NCBI RefSeq assembly: GCF_001905465.1
Contig: NZ_LISX01000008.1
Coordinates: 288,280 to 352,279 of the forward strand
Direction: 5' to 3'
Length of the DNA: 64,000 bases
Source: Kitasatospora sp. CB01950
GTDB taxonomy: Bacteria > Actinomycetota > Actinomycetes > Streptomycetales > Streptomycetaceae
Shown here one piece after another: positions 10,702 to 20,777 of this stretch. Positions within the stretch are counted from its first letter, which is position 1. Each line of letters begins with the position of its first letter. Position numbers and translations under genes: made by a program. Below the pieces are notes generated by a model that saw only the letters and a list, made by a program, of their open reading frames with translations, did no database searches and was not told the DNA's origin.

Positions 10702-13095
10702 TCAGGCGGCCGCGACCAGCACTTCCGCCGGTTCCAGCGCCAGCCGCAGCACCTCCCGGACGTCGGCCACGGCGTGCACCGTGAGCCGCTCCAGCACCTC
10801 CGCCGGGACGTCGTCCAGGTCGGCCTCGTTGCGCTTCGGGATGATCACCGTGGTGACCCCGGCCCGGTCCGCGGCCAGCAGCTTCTGCTTGACCCCGCCG
10901 ATCGGCAGCACCCGGCCGGTCAGCGACACCTCGCCGGTCATCGCCACATCGGTGCGCACCTTGCGCCCCGACAGCAGCGAGGCCAGCGCCGTGGTCATCG
11001 TGATGCCCGCGCTCGGGCCGTCCTTCGGCACCGCGCCGGCCGGCACGTGCAGGTGGATGCCCCGCTCGCGCAGGCCCGTCACCGGCAGCTCCAGCTCGGC
11101 GCCGCGCGACCGCAGGTAGGAGAGCGCGATGTGCGCCGACTCCTTCATCACGTCGCCCAGCTGCCCGGTCAGCGTCAGCCCGGTCGAACCGGTCTCCGCG
11201 TCCGCCAGCGACGCCTCGATGTAGAGGACGTCGCCGCCGGCCCCGGTCACCGCCAGCCCGGTCACCACACCCGGCACCGCGGTGCGCCGCTCGGCCGGCT
11301 CCTGCGCCGACTCCGGCACGTGGTGCGGCCGCCCCAGCAGCGCCCGCAGGTCGTCCGGGCCGATCGCGGCCGGCAGCTCCCGCTCGCCCAGTTCGGTCTG
11401 CGCCGCGATCTTGCGCAGGATCCGCGCGATCGCCCGCTCCAGGTTCCGGACGCCCGCCTCCCGGGTGTACTCGGCGGCGAGCCGGCGCAGTGTCTCCTCG
11501 TCCACCGTCAGCTCCGGCGTGCCCAGGCCCGCCTTGGCGAGCTGGCGCGGCAGCAGGTGGTCGCGGGCGATGGCGACCTTCTCGTCCTCGGTGTAGCCGT
11601 CCAGCCGGACCACGTCCATCCGGTCCAGCAGCGGTTCCGGGATCGCCTCCAGCACGTTGGCGGTGGCCAGGAACACCACGTCCGACAGGTCGAGCTCGAC
11701 CTCCAAGTAGTGGTCCCGGAAGGTGTGGTTCTGCGCCGGGTCCAGCACCTCCAGCAGCGCCGCCGCCGGGTCGCCCCGGTAGTCCGAGCCGACCTTGTCG
11801 ATCTCGTCCAGCAGCACCACCGGGTTCATCGTCCCGGCCTCCTTGATCGCCCGGACGATCCGCCCGGGGATCGACCCCACGTACGTCCGCCGGTGGCCGC
11901 GGATCTCCGCTTCGTCCCGCACGCCGCCGAGCGCCACCCGGACGAACGACCGGCCCATCGCCCGGGCCACCGATTCGGCCACCGAGGTCTTGCCGACGCC
12001 GGGCGGCCCGACCAGCGCCAGCACCGCACCTCCGCGCCGACCGCCGATCAGCCCGAGCCCCTGCTCGGACCGGCGCTTGCGCACCGCCAGGTACTCGACG
12101 ATCCGGTCCTTCACGTCGACCAGCCCGGTGTGGTCGGCGTCCAGCACCGCCCGCGCGGCCGCGATGTCGTACGCGTCCTCGGAGCGCTCGTTCCACGGCA
12201 GCTCCAGCACCGTGTCCAGCCACGTCCGGATCCACGAGCCCTCGGGCGACTGGTCACTGGACCGCTCCAGCTTGTCGACCTCCTTGAGCGCCGCCTCCCG
12301 CACCTTCTCCGGCAGCGACGCGGCCTCCACCCGGGCCCGGTAGTCGTCCTCCTCGGTGCCCGACTCGCCGTTCAGCTCGGCCAGCTCCTTGCGGACCGCC
12401 TCCAGCTGGCGCCGCAGCAGGAACTCCTTCTGCTGCTTGGCGACACCCTCCTCGACGTCCTTGCGGATGGTGTCGCCGACCTCTTCCTCCGCGAGGTGCT
12501 CGCGCAGCAGGCCCAGCGCGTACTCCAGCCGGGCCGGACGGTCCGCCTCCAGCAGCACCTTCAGCTTCTGCTCGGCGGTGGCGAACGGCGCGTACCCGAT
12601 GTTGTCCGCCAGCTCGCCGATGTCCTCGATCGCGGCCACCCGGTCGACGATCTGCCAGGCCCCGCGCTTGCGCAGCCACTTCGTGGACAGCGCCTTGTAC
12701 TCCTTGACCAGCTCGGCCGGCCGACCCGCCACCGGCAGGCCCTGGTCCGACTCCTTGAACGGGGTGGTCTCCACCCACAGCGCCGCCCCCGGCCCTGTCG
12801 TCCCCTTGCCGATCCGTACCCGGCGCACGGCCCGCACCAGCGCGGCCGGATCGCCGTCCGCCAGCCGCCCCACCTGCTCGACCGTCGCCAGCGCTCCCAC
12901 CGCCGCGTACGACCCGTCCAGCCGGGGCACCAGCAGCACCTGCGGCTTTCCCCCGCTGTTCCCCGCCCTGGCCGCCTCCACGGCGGCCCTCACCTCCGGA
13001 TCCGAGAGCTCCAACGGAACCACCATGCCGGGGAGCACCACCTCGTCGTCGAGCGGCAGCACAGGCAGAGTGAGCGGAACGGACGTCGATGCCAT
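10702..13095 (-). CDS. lon: ATP-dependent protease La (Lon)
   Basis: A 797-residue cytosolic serine protease with fused AAA+ motor. The N-terminal substrate-binding domain runs to about residue 300. The ATPase has Walker A GPPGVGKTS and Walker B VVLLDEIDKV. The C-terminal protease has the Ser-Lys dyad region KDGPSAGITM (catalytic Ser) with Lys in TGEVSLTGRVLPIGGVKQK. Length matches bacterial LonA. The ATG at 13095 follows GGGGAGA. It degrades damaged and regulatory proteins. A HAIR-like palindrome upstream suggests HspR repression, as reported for lon in S. coelicolor. Confidence 0.97.
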   Translation of the reverse strand: MASTSVPLTLPVLPLDDEVVLPGMVVPLELSDPEVRAAVEAARAGNSGGKPQVLLVPRLDGSYAAVGALATVEQVGRLADGDPAALVRAVRRVRIGKGTTGPGAALWVETTPFKESDQGLPVAGRPAELVKEYKALSTKWLRKRGAWQIVDRVAAIEDIGELADNIGYAPFATAEQKLKVLLEADRPARLEYALGLLREHLAEEEVGDTIRKDVEEGVAKQQKEFLLRRQLEAVRKELAELNGESGTEEDDYRARVEAASLPEKVREAALKEVDKLERSSDQSPEGSWIRTWLDTVLELPWNERSEDAYDIAAARAVLDADHTGLVDVKDRIVEYLAVRKRRSEQGLGLIGGRRGGAVLALVGPPGVGKTSVAESVARAMGRSFVRVALGGVRDEAEIRGHRRTYVGSIPGRIVRAIKEAGTMNPVVLLDEIDKVGSDYRGDPAAALLEVLDPAQNHTFRDHYLEVELDLSDVVFLATANVLEAIPEPLLDRMDVVRLDGYTEDEKVAIARDHLLPRQLAKAGLGTPELTVDEETLRRLAAEYTREAGVRNLERAIARILRKIAAQTELGERELPAAIGPDDLRALLGRPHHVPESAQEPAERRTAVPGVVTGLAVTGAGGDVLYIEASLADAETGSTGLTLTGQLGDVMKESAHIALSYLRSRGAELELPVTGLRERGIHLHVPAGAVPKDGPSAGITMTTALASLLSGRKVRTDVAMTGEVSLTGRVLPIGGVKQKLLAADRAGVTTVIIPKRNEADLDDVPAEVLERLTVHAVADVREVLRLALEPAEVLVAAA

Positions 13096-13116
13096 GATCT
13101 CTCCCCAGTCAGTGAA

Positions 13117-13137
13117 GTTGAGTCGACCTGACTAAGG
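13117..13137 (-). promoter_or_regulatory. HAIR-like HspR operator upstream of lon
   Basis: GTTGAGT, seven bases, then ACTAAGG. The HspR inverted repeat (HAIR) is CTTGAGT-N7-ACTCAAG. The left arm matches in 6 of 7 positions; the right arm keeps ACT and then appears shifted by one base. It lies 22 bases before the lon start, where a repressor would act. HspR control of lon is established in S. coelicolor. Confidence 0.65.
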
Positions 13138-13205
13138 CTTGGGCGGCGTCGGTTGTTCCCCTCCGGGTGTTCACCCTGAGCGAAGAGGGTTCAGGTGGGC
13201 GCGAA

Positions 13206-13892
13206 TCAGCCCTCCACGACCGCCGCAGCCTTCCAGGCCCGCGCCCGCCGACGCCGCCGAGGACCCTTCCGCAGCCAGGGCCACATCGCGATGCCCAGCG
13301 CCAACGCCGCCGGGTGCCCGACCGCCGTCACCAGGTCCGGCCCGCTCACGAACTGGTGCCCGATGAGCGCCAGCCCGGCCCCCAGCGCGACCACCCGCCC
13401 CACCGGCCGCAGCAGCCCGGCCAGTCCGCCCAGCGACGCGAGGACCCCGTAGCTGACGCCGATGTCCATCGCGTCCAGCACGTCCGCCCCGGTCGCGCCC
13501 CCCGCCACCGAGGCGACCACCACTCCCTGCGAGAGCAGCGTCGCGCCCACGTGCCCGGCCCCGAAGACGGCCAGCGCCCGCAGCCCGCCCACCCGGCGTT
13601 CCAGCGGCGCGACCGTGAACCCGAACGCCCAGAAGTAGGGCATCCACACCGATCCGGCGACCCACATCCCGCTGCCGATCAGCGAGAGCACGGGATGCGC
13701 CATCAGGTTGTGCGCGTCCGTGGAGGACACCGCCTGGAGCCGCTCCACGGTGTCCGGGTCGCCGAAGCGCGCGTACAGCGTCGTGCCGAGCAGCACCGCG
13801 AGGTAACCCAGCGCGAAGGGGTTGGTCCGCGGCGTGGGAACGGCCCGCAGGCCGGGCCGGATCAGTCGTCGTCGCAGTTCCGCGCTGGTCAT
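13206..13892 (-). CDS. rhomboid-like membrane protein
   Basis: A 228-residue protein with about six hydrophobic helices. GVSYG (in DIGVSYGVLASLGG) matches the GxSxG serine motif of rhomboid proteases, with GHVGATLLSQ before it and GHPAALALG after it as candidate His-containing helices. I cannot confirm a complete catalytic dyad from sequence alone, so proteolytic activity is uncertain. GGAGGG precedes the ATG at 13892. Divergent from the two-component system; downstream of lon on the same strand but separated by lon's promoter. Confidence 0.8.
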   Translation of the reverse strand: MTSAELRRRLIRPGLRAVPTPRTNPFALGYLAVLLGTTLYARFGDPDTVERLQAVSSTDAHNLMAHPVLSLIGSGMWVAGSVWMPYFWAFGFTVAPLERRVGGLRALAVFGAGHVGATLLSQGVVVASVAGGATGADVLDAMDIGVSYGVLASLGGLAGLLRPVGRVVALGAGLALIGHQFVSGPDLVTAVGHPAALALGIAMWPWLRKGPRRRRRARAWKAAAVVEG

Positions 13893-14246
13893 GGTGCCCT
13901 CCGAAGGCCTCCGTCGGGCCCACGATACGGGTGGCAGGTGAGAGGTGTCTGCGGAAGTCCTGTGAAGACCACTGTCCGTGCATATGCCGCTCGCACACGT
14001 ACCGTTACAGGTCGCAAGTGCTGCGGGTAAGGTACAGGCCCGTGCCCGTCCGAACGGGGACCTGCCAAACACGAACGGTCCGCGGCCGGAATCCTCCGGT
14101 CCGCCCTCGCGGGCGGGGACGGCGTCCGTACGCTGCCAGGAGCAGCACCGACGGGCGGGGCACAGCCCACGACGGAACAAGACGACTACAGAAGCGGAGC
14201 CCGCCGTCCCCACAGGCGGCCGGCCCGCAGCCCTGGGGGCGGTGGC
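13893..14246. other. 354-base divergent intergenic region with a candidate promoter
   Basis: No gene is seen. On the plus strand TTACAG (14005-14010) and TAAGGT (14028-14033) are 17 bases apart, close to the vegetative sigma consensus; this would give a leader of about 200 bases before the response-regulator GTG. The leader contains GC-rich hairpins but no recognised riboswitch. Confidence 0.45.
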
Positions 14247-14987
14247 GTGACCGTGACAGAGATCCAGCAAGAGACGATCAGCAGTGGCCCGGTGGGCACC
14301 CAGCGACGGGTGCTCGTCGTGGAGGACGAGCCGACCATCGCGGAGTCGATCGCGGCCCGGCTGGGGGCCGAGGGCTTCAAGGTGGCGGTGGCCCACGACG
14401 GGCCGGGCGCGGTGGACGGGTTCCACACCTGGCAGCCCGACCTGGTGGTGCTCGACATCATGCTGCCGGGCTTCGACGGCCTTGAGGTGTGCCGCCGGAT
14501 CCAGGCCCAGCGCCCGGTGCCGGTGCTGATGCTGACCGCACGGGACGACGAGACGGACCTGCTGGTCGGCCTGGGCGTCGGCGCGGACGACTACATGACC
14601 AAGCCATTCTCGATGCGTGAACTGGCCGCCCGGGTGAACGTGCTGCTGCGCCGGGTGGAGCGCGCCCAGCAGGCGGCCCGCACGCCGGCCCTGGGCAGCC
14701 TGCGCTTCGGCGAACTGGAGATCGACCACGTGCAGCGCCGGGTCCGGCTGGGCTCGGGCGACGTGCACCTGACGCCGACCGAGTTCGACCTGCTGGCCTG
14801 CCTGGCCGCCCAGCCGCGCGCGGTGCTGACCCGCGAGCAGCTGCTGGCCGAGGTGTGGGACTGGACCGACGCGTCCGGCACCCGCACGGTCGACAGCCAC
14901 GTGAAGGCGCTGCGCCGGAAGATCGGTGCGAGCTGGATCCGCACGGTGCACGGCGTGGGGTACGCGCTGGAGGCTCCGCTGTCCTGA
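14247..14987 (+). CDS. OmpR-family response regulator
   Basis: A 246-residue two-domain regulator. The receiver domain has the acidic pair in VVEDEP, phosphoacceptor Asp in VVLDIMLPGFDG, Thr in MLTARDDE and Lys in YMTKPFS. The winged-helix C-terminal domain ends in DSHVKALRRKIGASWIRTVHGVGYAL. Start is GTG 14247. The sensor kinase gene follows after 82 bases, so the two form a pair. S. coelicolor has a two-component pair at the equivalent place between kgd and lon; its signal is unknown to me. Confidence 0.95.
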   Translation: MTVTEIQQETISSGPVGTQRRVLVVEDEPTIAESIAARLGAEGFKVAVAHDGPGAVDGFHTWQPDLVVLDIMLPGFDGLEVCRRIQAQRPVPVLMLTARDDETDLLVGLGVGADDYMTKPFSMRELAARVNVLLRRVERAQQAARTPALGSLRFGELEIDHVQRRVRLGSGDVHLTPTEFDLLACLAAQPRAVLTREQLLAEVWDWTDASGTRTVDSHVKALRRKIGASWIRTVHGVGYALEAPLS

Positions 14988-15069
14988 TCGGGCGCCGCCG
15001 GTCCGGGCCTCCGGGGGGCCCGCGCGGCGGCCCGGTCGTGCACGGGGGACGACGAGTCCGAGGGACACC

Positions 15070-16209
15070 ATGACCTTTCCGCAGCAACGCAACGGGGAAG
15101 CCGAGCCGACCCCGCGGCCCCCGCTCGCGGTGCGCGCCGCGCGCCGGGTGTGGGCCGACATCCGCCCGTTCGACCCGGTGCGCTCGGTGAAGGGCAAGCT
15201 GGCGATGCTGGTGGTCGTCTCGGTGGTGCTCGCCACCGGCATGGTGGTGGTGGCGATCCGGTCGGAGACCCAGATCCGGATCATCATGATCTTCTCGCTG
15301 ATCGCCTCGCTGCTGTTCATGCAGTTCCTGGCGAACGGCCTGACCGCGCCGCTCAGGGACATGACGGCGGCCGCCCGGTCGATGGCCGAGGGCGACTACA
15401 GCGCCCGGGTGCACGTCTCCTCGCGGGACGAGATCGGCGAGCTGGCCGACACCTTCAACCGGATGGCGGGCGACCTGGAGGCCGCCGACCGGCACCGCCG
15501 CGAGCTGATCGCCAACGTCTCGCACGAGCTGCGCACGCCGATCGCGGCGCTGCGCGGCCTGCTGGAGAACGTGGTCGACGGCGTGGTGAAGCCGGACCCG
15601 AAGAACCTGGGCACCGCACTGGAGCAGACCGAACGCCTGGGCCGGCTGGTCACCCACCTGCTGGACCTGTCGAAGCTGGACGACGGCGTGGTCCCGCTGG
15701 ACTCCCGCCCGTTCCGGGTACGGGAGTTCCTGGACGGCGTGCTGCGGGGCGTGACGGTGGACGGCGCGACGGCGGGCGGCGCGTACGCCCGGCGCGAGGA
15801 CGTGCGACTGGCGCTCGACGTGCAGCCGGCCGACCTGTCGGCGGTGGCGGACGCGGAGCGGCTGCACCAGGTGGTGGCCAACCTGGTGGACAACGCCTGC
15901 AAGCACTCGCCGGCCGGCGGCACCGTGACGGTGCGGGCCCGGACGGCGGAGGGCGGCGGGCTGCTGCTGGAGGTGGACGACCAGGGTCCGGGCATTCCGG
16001 TCGCCGACCGGGAGCGGGTGTTCGAGCGGTTCGGCCGCAGCGGTTCGCCGACCGCGCTCGGCCCGGGCAGCGACGGCGGCACCGGCCTCGGGCTGGCGAT
16101 CGCCCGCTGGGCGGTGGACCTGCACGGCGGCCGGATCCGGGTCGCGGAGGCCGGCGAGGGCTGCCGGATCGAGGTCACCCTGCCGGGCGGGAAGAGCGTC
16201 GCCGCCTAG
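15070..16209 (+). CDS. sensor histidine kinase of the adjacent regulator
   Basis: A 379-residue membrane kinase. Two transmembrane segments (about residues 43-62 and 70-88) enclose almost no extracytoplasmic loop, so sensing is probably within the membrane or from inside. A HAMP domain follows, then the H-box NVSHELRTPIAALRG with the phospho-acceptor His, the N-box LVDNACKHSP, G1 box DDQGPGIP and G2 box GTGLGLAIARW. ATG at 15070. Paired with the OmpR-type regulator just upstream. Confidence 0.94.
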   Translation: MTFPQQRNGEAEPTPRPPLAVRAARRVWADIRPFDPVRSVKGKLAMLVVVSVVLATGMVVVAIRSETQIRIIMIFSLIASLLFMQFLANGLTAPLRDMTAAARSMAEGDYSARVHVSSRDEIGELADTFNRMAGDLEAADRHRRELIANVSHELRTPIAALRGLLENVVDGVVKPDPKNLGTALEQTERLGRLVTHLLDLSKLDDGVVPLDSRPFRVREFLDGVLRGVTVDGATAGGAYARREDVRLALDVQPADLSAVADAERLHQVVANLVDNACKHSPAGGTVTVRARTAEGGGLLLEVDDQGPGIPVADRERVFERFGRSGSPTALGPGSDGGTGLGLAIARWAVDLHGGRIRVAEAGEGCRIEVTLPGGKSVAA

Positions 16210-16232
16210 TTTGTGGCGGAACCGGTACAAAT

Positions 16233-16264
16233 CCGGGTTCGGGGCCGATCGGTCCCGAACCCGG
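16233..16264. terminator. terminator after the two-component operon
   Basis: A perfect 11-base stem (16233-16243 with 16254-16264) around a 10-base loop that is itself palindromic, starting 24 bases after the kinase stop codon. Confidence 0.88.
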
Positions 16265-16508
16265 GCCGTCCCGCACCGCCTCTGACCACCTGTTCGTCCG
16301 ATTTTCACTCGGTTTGGCAGCGATCGACCGACCCGGCAGTTCCCTGCTTTCCGACATCTCTAACGCACAGTTCCGGCCAAAATCCGGTCCGACGATGTGA
16401 TCTGGGCGACGCCTGCCCACCGGGGACTGCGCGATCACTGATCGGAGGCGTAGCCTTAATCCCCGCTGTCCACCATCCCAAAAGGAAGCGGAAGAGGGCG
16501 GTTGCCCC

Positions 16509-19500
16509 GTGTCGCCACACCAAGAAACCCCCAGCTCGGCAAGCTCCACTGGCTTCGGCCCCAATGAGTGGCTCGTCGACGAGATCTACCAGCAGTACCT
16601 CCAGGACCCGGCCTCGGTCGATCGCGCCTGGTGGGACTTTTTCGCCGACTACAAGCCCGGTACCGAGGTGACTCCAGTGACCCAGGCCGCAACTCCGGTC
16701 GGCGCCCAGCCGACCCCCGTTGCCGCTCCCGTTGCCGCTGCTCCGGCTGCGACGCAGGCTCCGGCCCCGGCCGCAGCCGCTCCGGCCGCCGCTGCCCCGG
16801 CGCCCGCGCAGCCGCTGGCCGCCGCTCCCGCCGCCCCGCCCGCGCCGAAGGCCGCCGCTCCGGCCGCCCCGGCGAAGGCGCCCGCGGCGGGTCCGGAGCT
16901 GGTGCAGTTGCGCGGCCCGTCCAAGGCCGTGGCGTCGAACATGGATGCTTCGCTGGAGGTTCCGACCGCCACTTCGGTGCGCGCGGTGCCCGCCAAGCTG
17001 CTGATCGACAACCGCATCGTCATCAACAACCACCTGCAGCGCGCCCGCGGTGGCAAGGTGTCCTTCACCCACCTGATCGGCTACGCGCTGGTTCAGGCCG
17101 TGAAGGCCAACCCGGGCATGAACTACAGCTACAAGGTGGAGGACGGCAAGTCCTACCTGGTGAAGCCCGAGCACGTGAACCTGGGCCTCGCCATCGACCT
17201 GGTCAAGCCGAACGGCGACCGCCAGCTGGTCGTCGCAGCCATCAAGAAGGCCGAGACGCTCGACTTCTTCGGCTTCTGGCAGGCCTACGAGGACATCGTC
17301 CGCCGGGCCCGCGCCAACAAGCTGACCATGGACGACTTCACCGGCGTCACGGTCTCGCTGACCAACCCGGGCGGCATCGGCACCGTGCACTCCGTGCCGC
17401 GTCTGATGCAGAACCAGGGCACCATCGTCGGCGTCGGCGCGATGGAGTACCCGGCCGAGTTCCAGGGCTCCTCCCCGGAGACCCTGGCCCGCCTGGGCGT
17501 CTCCAAGATCATGACGCTCACCTCGACCTACGACCACCGGGTCATCCAGGGCGCGGCCTCGGGCGAGTTCCTGCGCTCGATCCACCAGCTGCTGCTGGGC
17601 GCGAACAACTTCTACGACGAGGTGTTCGAGTCCCTGCGGATCCCGTACGAGCCGGTGCGCTGGGCCACCGACGTGGCCACCACGCACGACGACGAGGTCA
17701 ACAAGACCGCGCGCGTCATGGAGCTCATCCACTCCTACCGGGTCCGCGGCCACCTGATGGCCGACACCGACCCGCTGGAGTACATGCAGCGCAAGCACCC
17801 CGACCTGGACGTCACCACGCACGGCCTCACCCTGTGGGACCTGGAGCGCGAGTTCGCGGTCGGCGGCTTCGGCGGCCAGAAGATGATGAAGCTCCGCGAC
17901 ATCCTCGGCCTGCTGCGCAACACGTACTGCCGCACCGTCGGCATCGAGTACATGCACATCCAGGACCCGGCCCAGCGCAGCTGGCTGCAGGAGCGCCTGG
18001 AGAAGCCGTACACGAAGCCGGAGCGCGAGGAGCAGCTGCGCGTCCTGCGCCGGCTGAACTCGGCCGAGGCGTTCGAGACCTTCCTGCAGACCAAGTACGT
18101 CGGGCAGAAGCGTTTCTCGCTGGAGGGCGGCGAGTCGCTCATCCCGCTGCTGGACGCCACCATCGACGCCGCCGCCGAGCACCGCCTCGACGAGGCCGTC
18201 ATCGGCATGGCGCACCGCGGCCGTCTGAACGTGCTGGCGAACATCGTCGGCAAGCCGTTCGGCAAGATCTTCGGCGAGTTCGAGGGCAACCTCGACCCGA
18301 AGTCGATGCACGGCTCCGGCGACGTGAAGTACCACCTGGGCTCCGAGGGCACCTTCACCGGCCTGGACGGCGAGACCATCAAGGTGTCGCTGGCCGCGAA
18401 CCCGTCCCACCTGGAGACGGTCGACCCGGTCGTCGAGGGCATCGCCCGCGCCAAGCAGGACATCCTGGACTTCGGCGGCACGACCTTCCCGGTGCTGCCG
18501 ATCCAGATCCACGGCGACGCGGCCTTCGCGGGCCAGGGCGTGGTCGCGGAGACCCTGAACATGTCGCAGCTGCGCGGCTACCGCACCGGCGGCACCGTGC
18601 ACATCGTGGTCAACAACCAGGTCGGCTTCACCGCCGCCCCGACCTCCTCGCGCTCGTCGATGTACTGCACCGACGTCGCCCGGATGATCGAGGCGCCGAT
18701 CTTCCACGTGAACGGTGACGACCCGGAGGCCGTGGTCCGCGTCGCGCGGCTGGCCTTCGAGTTCCGCCAGGCGTTCCACAAGGACGTCGTCATCGACCTC
18801 ATCTGCTACCGCCGCCGCGGTCACAACGAGGCCGACAACCCGTCGTTCACCCAGCCGCTGATGTACGACCTGATCGACAAGAAGCGTTCGGTGCGCAAGC
18901 TGTACACCGAGGCGCTGATCGGTCGCGGCGACATCACCATGGAAGAGGCGGAGCAGGCGCTCCAGGACTTCCAGGGCCAGCTGGAGAAGGTGTTCGCGGA
19001 GGTCCGCGAGGCCACCACCGCCCCGGCGCCGGCCGAGATCGGCCGTCCGGTCTCGGACTTCCCGGTGGCCATCCAGACCGGCATCTCCGCCGAGATGGTC
19101 AAGCGGATCGCCGCCTCGCAGGTCAACCTGCCGGACTGGCTGACCGTGCACCCGCGTCTGCTGCCGCAGCTGCAGCGCCGTGCCGCCTCGATCGAGGACA
19201 ACACCATCGACTGGGCCACCGGCGAGGCGCTCGCCATCGGTTCGCTGCTGATGGAGGGCCACCCGGTCCGGCTGGCCGGCCAGGACTCCCGCCGCGGCAC
19301 CTTCGGTCAACGCCACGCGGTGCTGATCGACCGGAACACCGGCGAGGACTACACCCCGCTGATGTACCTGACCGAGGACCAGGCCCGCTTCACCGTCTAC
19401 GACTCGCTGCTCAGCGAGTACGCGGCGATGGGCTTCGAGTACGGCTACTCGCTGACCCGCCCGAACGCGCTGGTCATGTGGGAGGCGCAGTTCGGCGACT

Positions 19501-20255
19501 TCGTCAACGGCGCGCAGACCATGGTCGACGAGTACATCGCGTCCGCCGAGCAGAAGTGGGGCCAGCACTCCGGCGTCACCCTGCTGCTGCCGCACGGCAT
19601 GGAGGGCCAGGGCCCGGACCACTCGTCCGCCCGCCCGGAGCGCTTCCTGCAGCTGTGCGCGCAGGACAACATGACGGTCGCGATGCCGACCTCGCCGTCG
19701 AACTACTTCCACCTGCTGCGCTGGCAGGCGCACAACCCGCACCACAAGCCGCTGGTCGTCTTCACCCCGAAGTCGATGCTGCGTCTGAAGGCTGCGGCGT
19801 CCTCGGCGTCCGAGTTCATGAGCGGCTCGTTCCGCCCGGTGATCGGCGACAGCACGGTGGACCCGGCGCAGGTGCGCAAGGTGGTCATCACCTCCGGCAA
19901 GTTCTACTACGACCTGGAGGCGGCCCGGACCGCGCGCGGCGTCACCGACACCGCGATCGTCCGTGTCGAGCGCCTGTACCCGCTGCCGATCGCGGAGCTC
20001 CAGGAGGAGCTGGCCCGCTACGGCGAGGACGTCCAGTTCGTCTGGGCGCAGGAGGAGCCGGCCAACCAGGGTGCCTGGCCGTTCATCGCGATGAACCTGG
20101 TCGACCACCTGCAGGTCGTCGTCGGCCGCTCCGCCAACAGCGGTGCCCGTCTGCGCCGCGTCGCCCGCACGGCCTCCTCGGCCCCCGCGGTCGGCTCGGC
20201 CAAGCGGCACGCCGCCGAGCAGGAGGCCCTGGTCAACGAGGTGTTCGCGCTCTGA
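16509..20255 (+). CDS. kgd: multifunctional 2-oxoglutarate decarboxylase/dehydrogenase E1 with fused acyltransferase (KGD)
   Basis: A 1248-residue tricarboxylic-acid-cycle enzyme that decarboxylates 2-oxoglutarate with thiamine diphosphate. Order of parts: an E1 N-terminal tail ([16 protein letters not shown]); a Pro/Ala linker of about 80 residues; an E2-like acyltransferase domain (about 130-350) with the [10 protein letters not shown] catalytic region; then the E1 core with [18 protein letters not shown] and [14 protein letters not shown]. The size and fusion match mycobacterial and streptomycete KGD. There is no lipoyl domain, so it must borrow lipoyl-E2 from another complex. GTG start at 16509. 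It lies alone, after the two-component genes. Confidence 0.97.
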   Translation: MSPHQETPSSASSTGFGPNEWLVDEIYQQYLQDPASVDRAWWDFFADYKPGTEVTPVTQAATPVGAQPTPVAAPVAAAPAATQAPAPAAAAPAAAAPAPAQPLAAAPAAPPAPKAAAPAAPAKAPAAGPELVQLRGPSKAVASNMDASLEVPTATSVRAVPAKLLIDNRIVINNHLQRARGGKVSFTHLIGYALVQAVKANPGMNYSYKVEDGKSYLVKPEHVNLGLAIDLVKPNGDRQLVVAAIKKAETLDFFGFWQAYEDIVRRARANKLTMDDFTGVTVSLTNPGGIGTVHSVPRLMQNQGTIVGVGAMEYPAEFQGSSPETLARLGVSKIMTLTSTYDHRVIQGAASGEFLRSIHQLLLGANNFYDEVFESLRIPYEPVRWATDVATTHDDEVNKTARVMELIHSYRVRGHLMADTDPLEYMQRKHPDLDVTTHGLTLWDLEREFAVGGFGGQKMMKLRDILGLLRNTYCRTVGIEYMHIQDPAQRSWLQERLEKPYTKPEREEQLRVLRRLNSAEAFETFLQTKYVGQKRFSLEGGESLIPLLDATIDAAAEHRLDEAVIGMAHRGRLNVLANIVGKPFGKIFGEFEGNLDPKSMHGSGDVKYHLGSEGTFTGLDGETIKVSLAANPSHLETVDPVVEGIARAKQDILDFGGTTFPVLPIQIHGDAAFAGQGVVAETLNMSQLRGYRTGGTVHIVVNNQVGFTAAPTSSRSSMYCTDVARMIEAPIFHVNGDDPEAVVRVARLAFEFRQAFHKDVVIDLICYRRRGHNEADNPSFTQPLMYDLIDKKRSVRKLYTEALIGRGDITMEEAEQALQDFQGQLEKVFAEVREATTAPAPAEIGRPVSDFPVAIQTGISAEMVKRIAASQVNLPDWLTVHPRLLPQLQRRAASIEDNTIDWATGEALAIGSLLMEGHPVRLAGQDSRRGTFGQRHAVLIDRNTGEDYTPLMYLTEDQARFTVYDSLLSEYAAMGFEYGYSLTRPNALVMWEAQFGDFVNGAQTMVDEYIASAEQKWGQHSGVTLLLPHGMEGQGPDHSSARPERFLQLCAQDNMTVAMPTSPSNYFHLLRWQAHNPHHKPLVVFTPKSMLRLKAAASSASEFMSGSFRPVIGDSTVDPAQVRKVVITSGKFYYDLEAARTARGVTDTAIVRVERLYPLPIAELQEELARYGEDVQFVWAQEEPANQGAWPFIAMNLVDHLQVVVGRSANSGARLRRVARTASSAPAVGSAKRHAAEQEALVNEVFAL

Positions 20256-20280
20256 CGCGCTGACGCCCGCCCGGCCCTGT

Positions 20281-20315
20281 CGGCCCCCGTCCCCGGTCTC
20301 CGGGGGCGGGGGCCG
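20281..20315. terminator. terminator after kgd
   Basis: Nine-base outer stem (20281-20289 with 20307-20315) continued inward by CCCCGG pairing with CCGGGG around TCT. It starts 26 bases after the kgd stop. Confidence 0.85.
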
Positions 20316-20382
20316 CGTCGTTTCCGGGCGACGCACTATTCTGGGCGGCGGCGTAGCAGAACCATCACCGGAGCGAGCAACC

Positions 20383-20565
20383 GTGTACTTCACCGACCGC
20401 GGCATCGAGGAGCTGGAGAGCCGGCGAGGCGAGGAGGAGGTCACCTTCGAGTGGCTGGCCGAGCGCCTGCGGGAGTTCGTGGACCTGAACCCGGACTTCG
20501 AGGTGCCGGTCGAGCGGCTGGCCACCTGGCTGGCCCGGCTGGACGACGAGGACGACGAGGACTGA
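20383..20565 (+). CDS. small conserved acidic protein (DUF6104-type)
   Basis: A 60-residue protein beginning YFTDRGIEELESRRG and ending with an Asp/Glu run (LDDEDDED). I recognise it as a small protein conserved in streptomycetes next to kgd. GTG start at 20383. It appears to be a compact helical, strongly acidic cytoplasmic protein with no catalytic motif. Its function is unknown. It is separated from kgd by a terminator, so it is not simply co-transcribed. Confidence 0.8.
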   Translation: MYFTDRGIEELESRRGEEEVTFEWLAERLREFVDLNPDFEVPVERLATWLARLDDEDDED

Positions 20566-20582
20566 CCCGCAGTCCCGACAGC

Positions 20583-20616
20583 ACGGCCCGGTAGGCGTTT
20601 TCGCCCACCGGGCCGT
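20583..20616. terminator. terminator after the small acidic gene
   Basis: Ten-base perfect stem (20583-20592 with 20607-20616) plus an inner GGCG-TTTT-CGCC hairpin, 18 bases after the stop codon. Confidence 0.88.
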
Positions 20617-20713
20617 CGGCTTTCCCGGGGTCGTTCCTCGGGGTGGGGTCGGGGTCGACCGGGGTGCGCTCCGGGTCCGGATCGGGGTCGGATCTCCTTG
20701 ACTTCCGCCCGAC

Positions 20714-20755
20714 GCGATATATCGTAAACACCAACGACAACGCGATACATCGCGT
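20714..20755 (+). promoter_or_regulatory. paired palindromic operator, probably of the PadR regulator
   Basis: CGATATATCG (20715-20724) is a perfect palindrome, and ACGCGATACATCGCGT (20740-20755) is palindromic except for its central pair. Both share CGATAyATCG and lie about three helical turns apart, 23-64 bases before the DUF4097 start. The stretch is markedly more AT-rich than its surroundings. The PadR-type protein encoded two genes on is the natural candidate ligand. Confidence 0.65.
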
Positions 20756-20777
20756 ATGGGAGGACGGGGAGCCGGAC

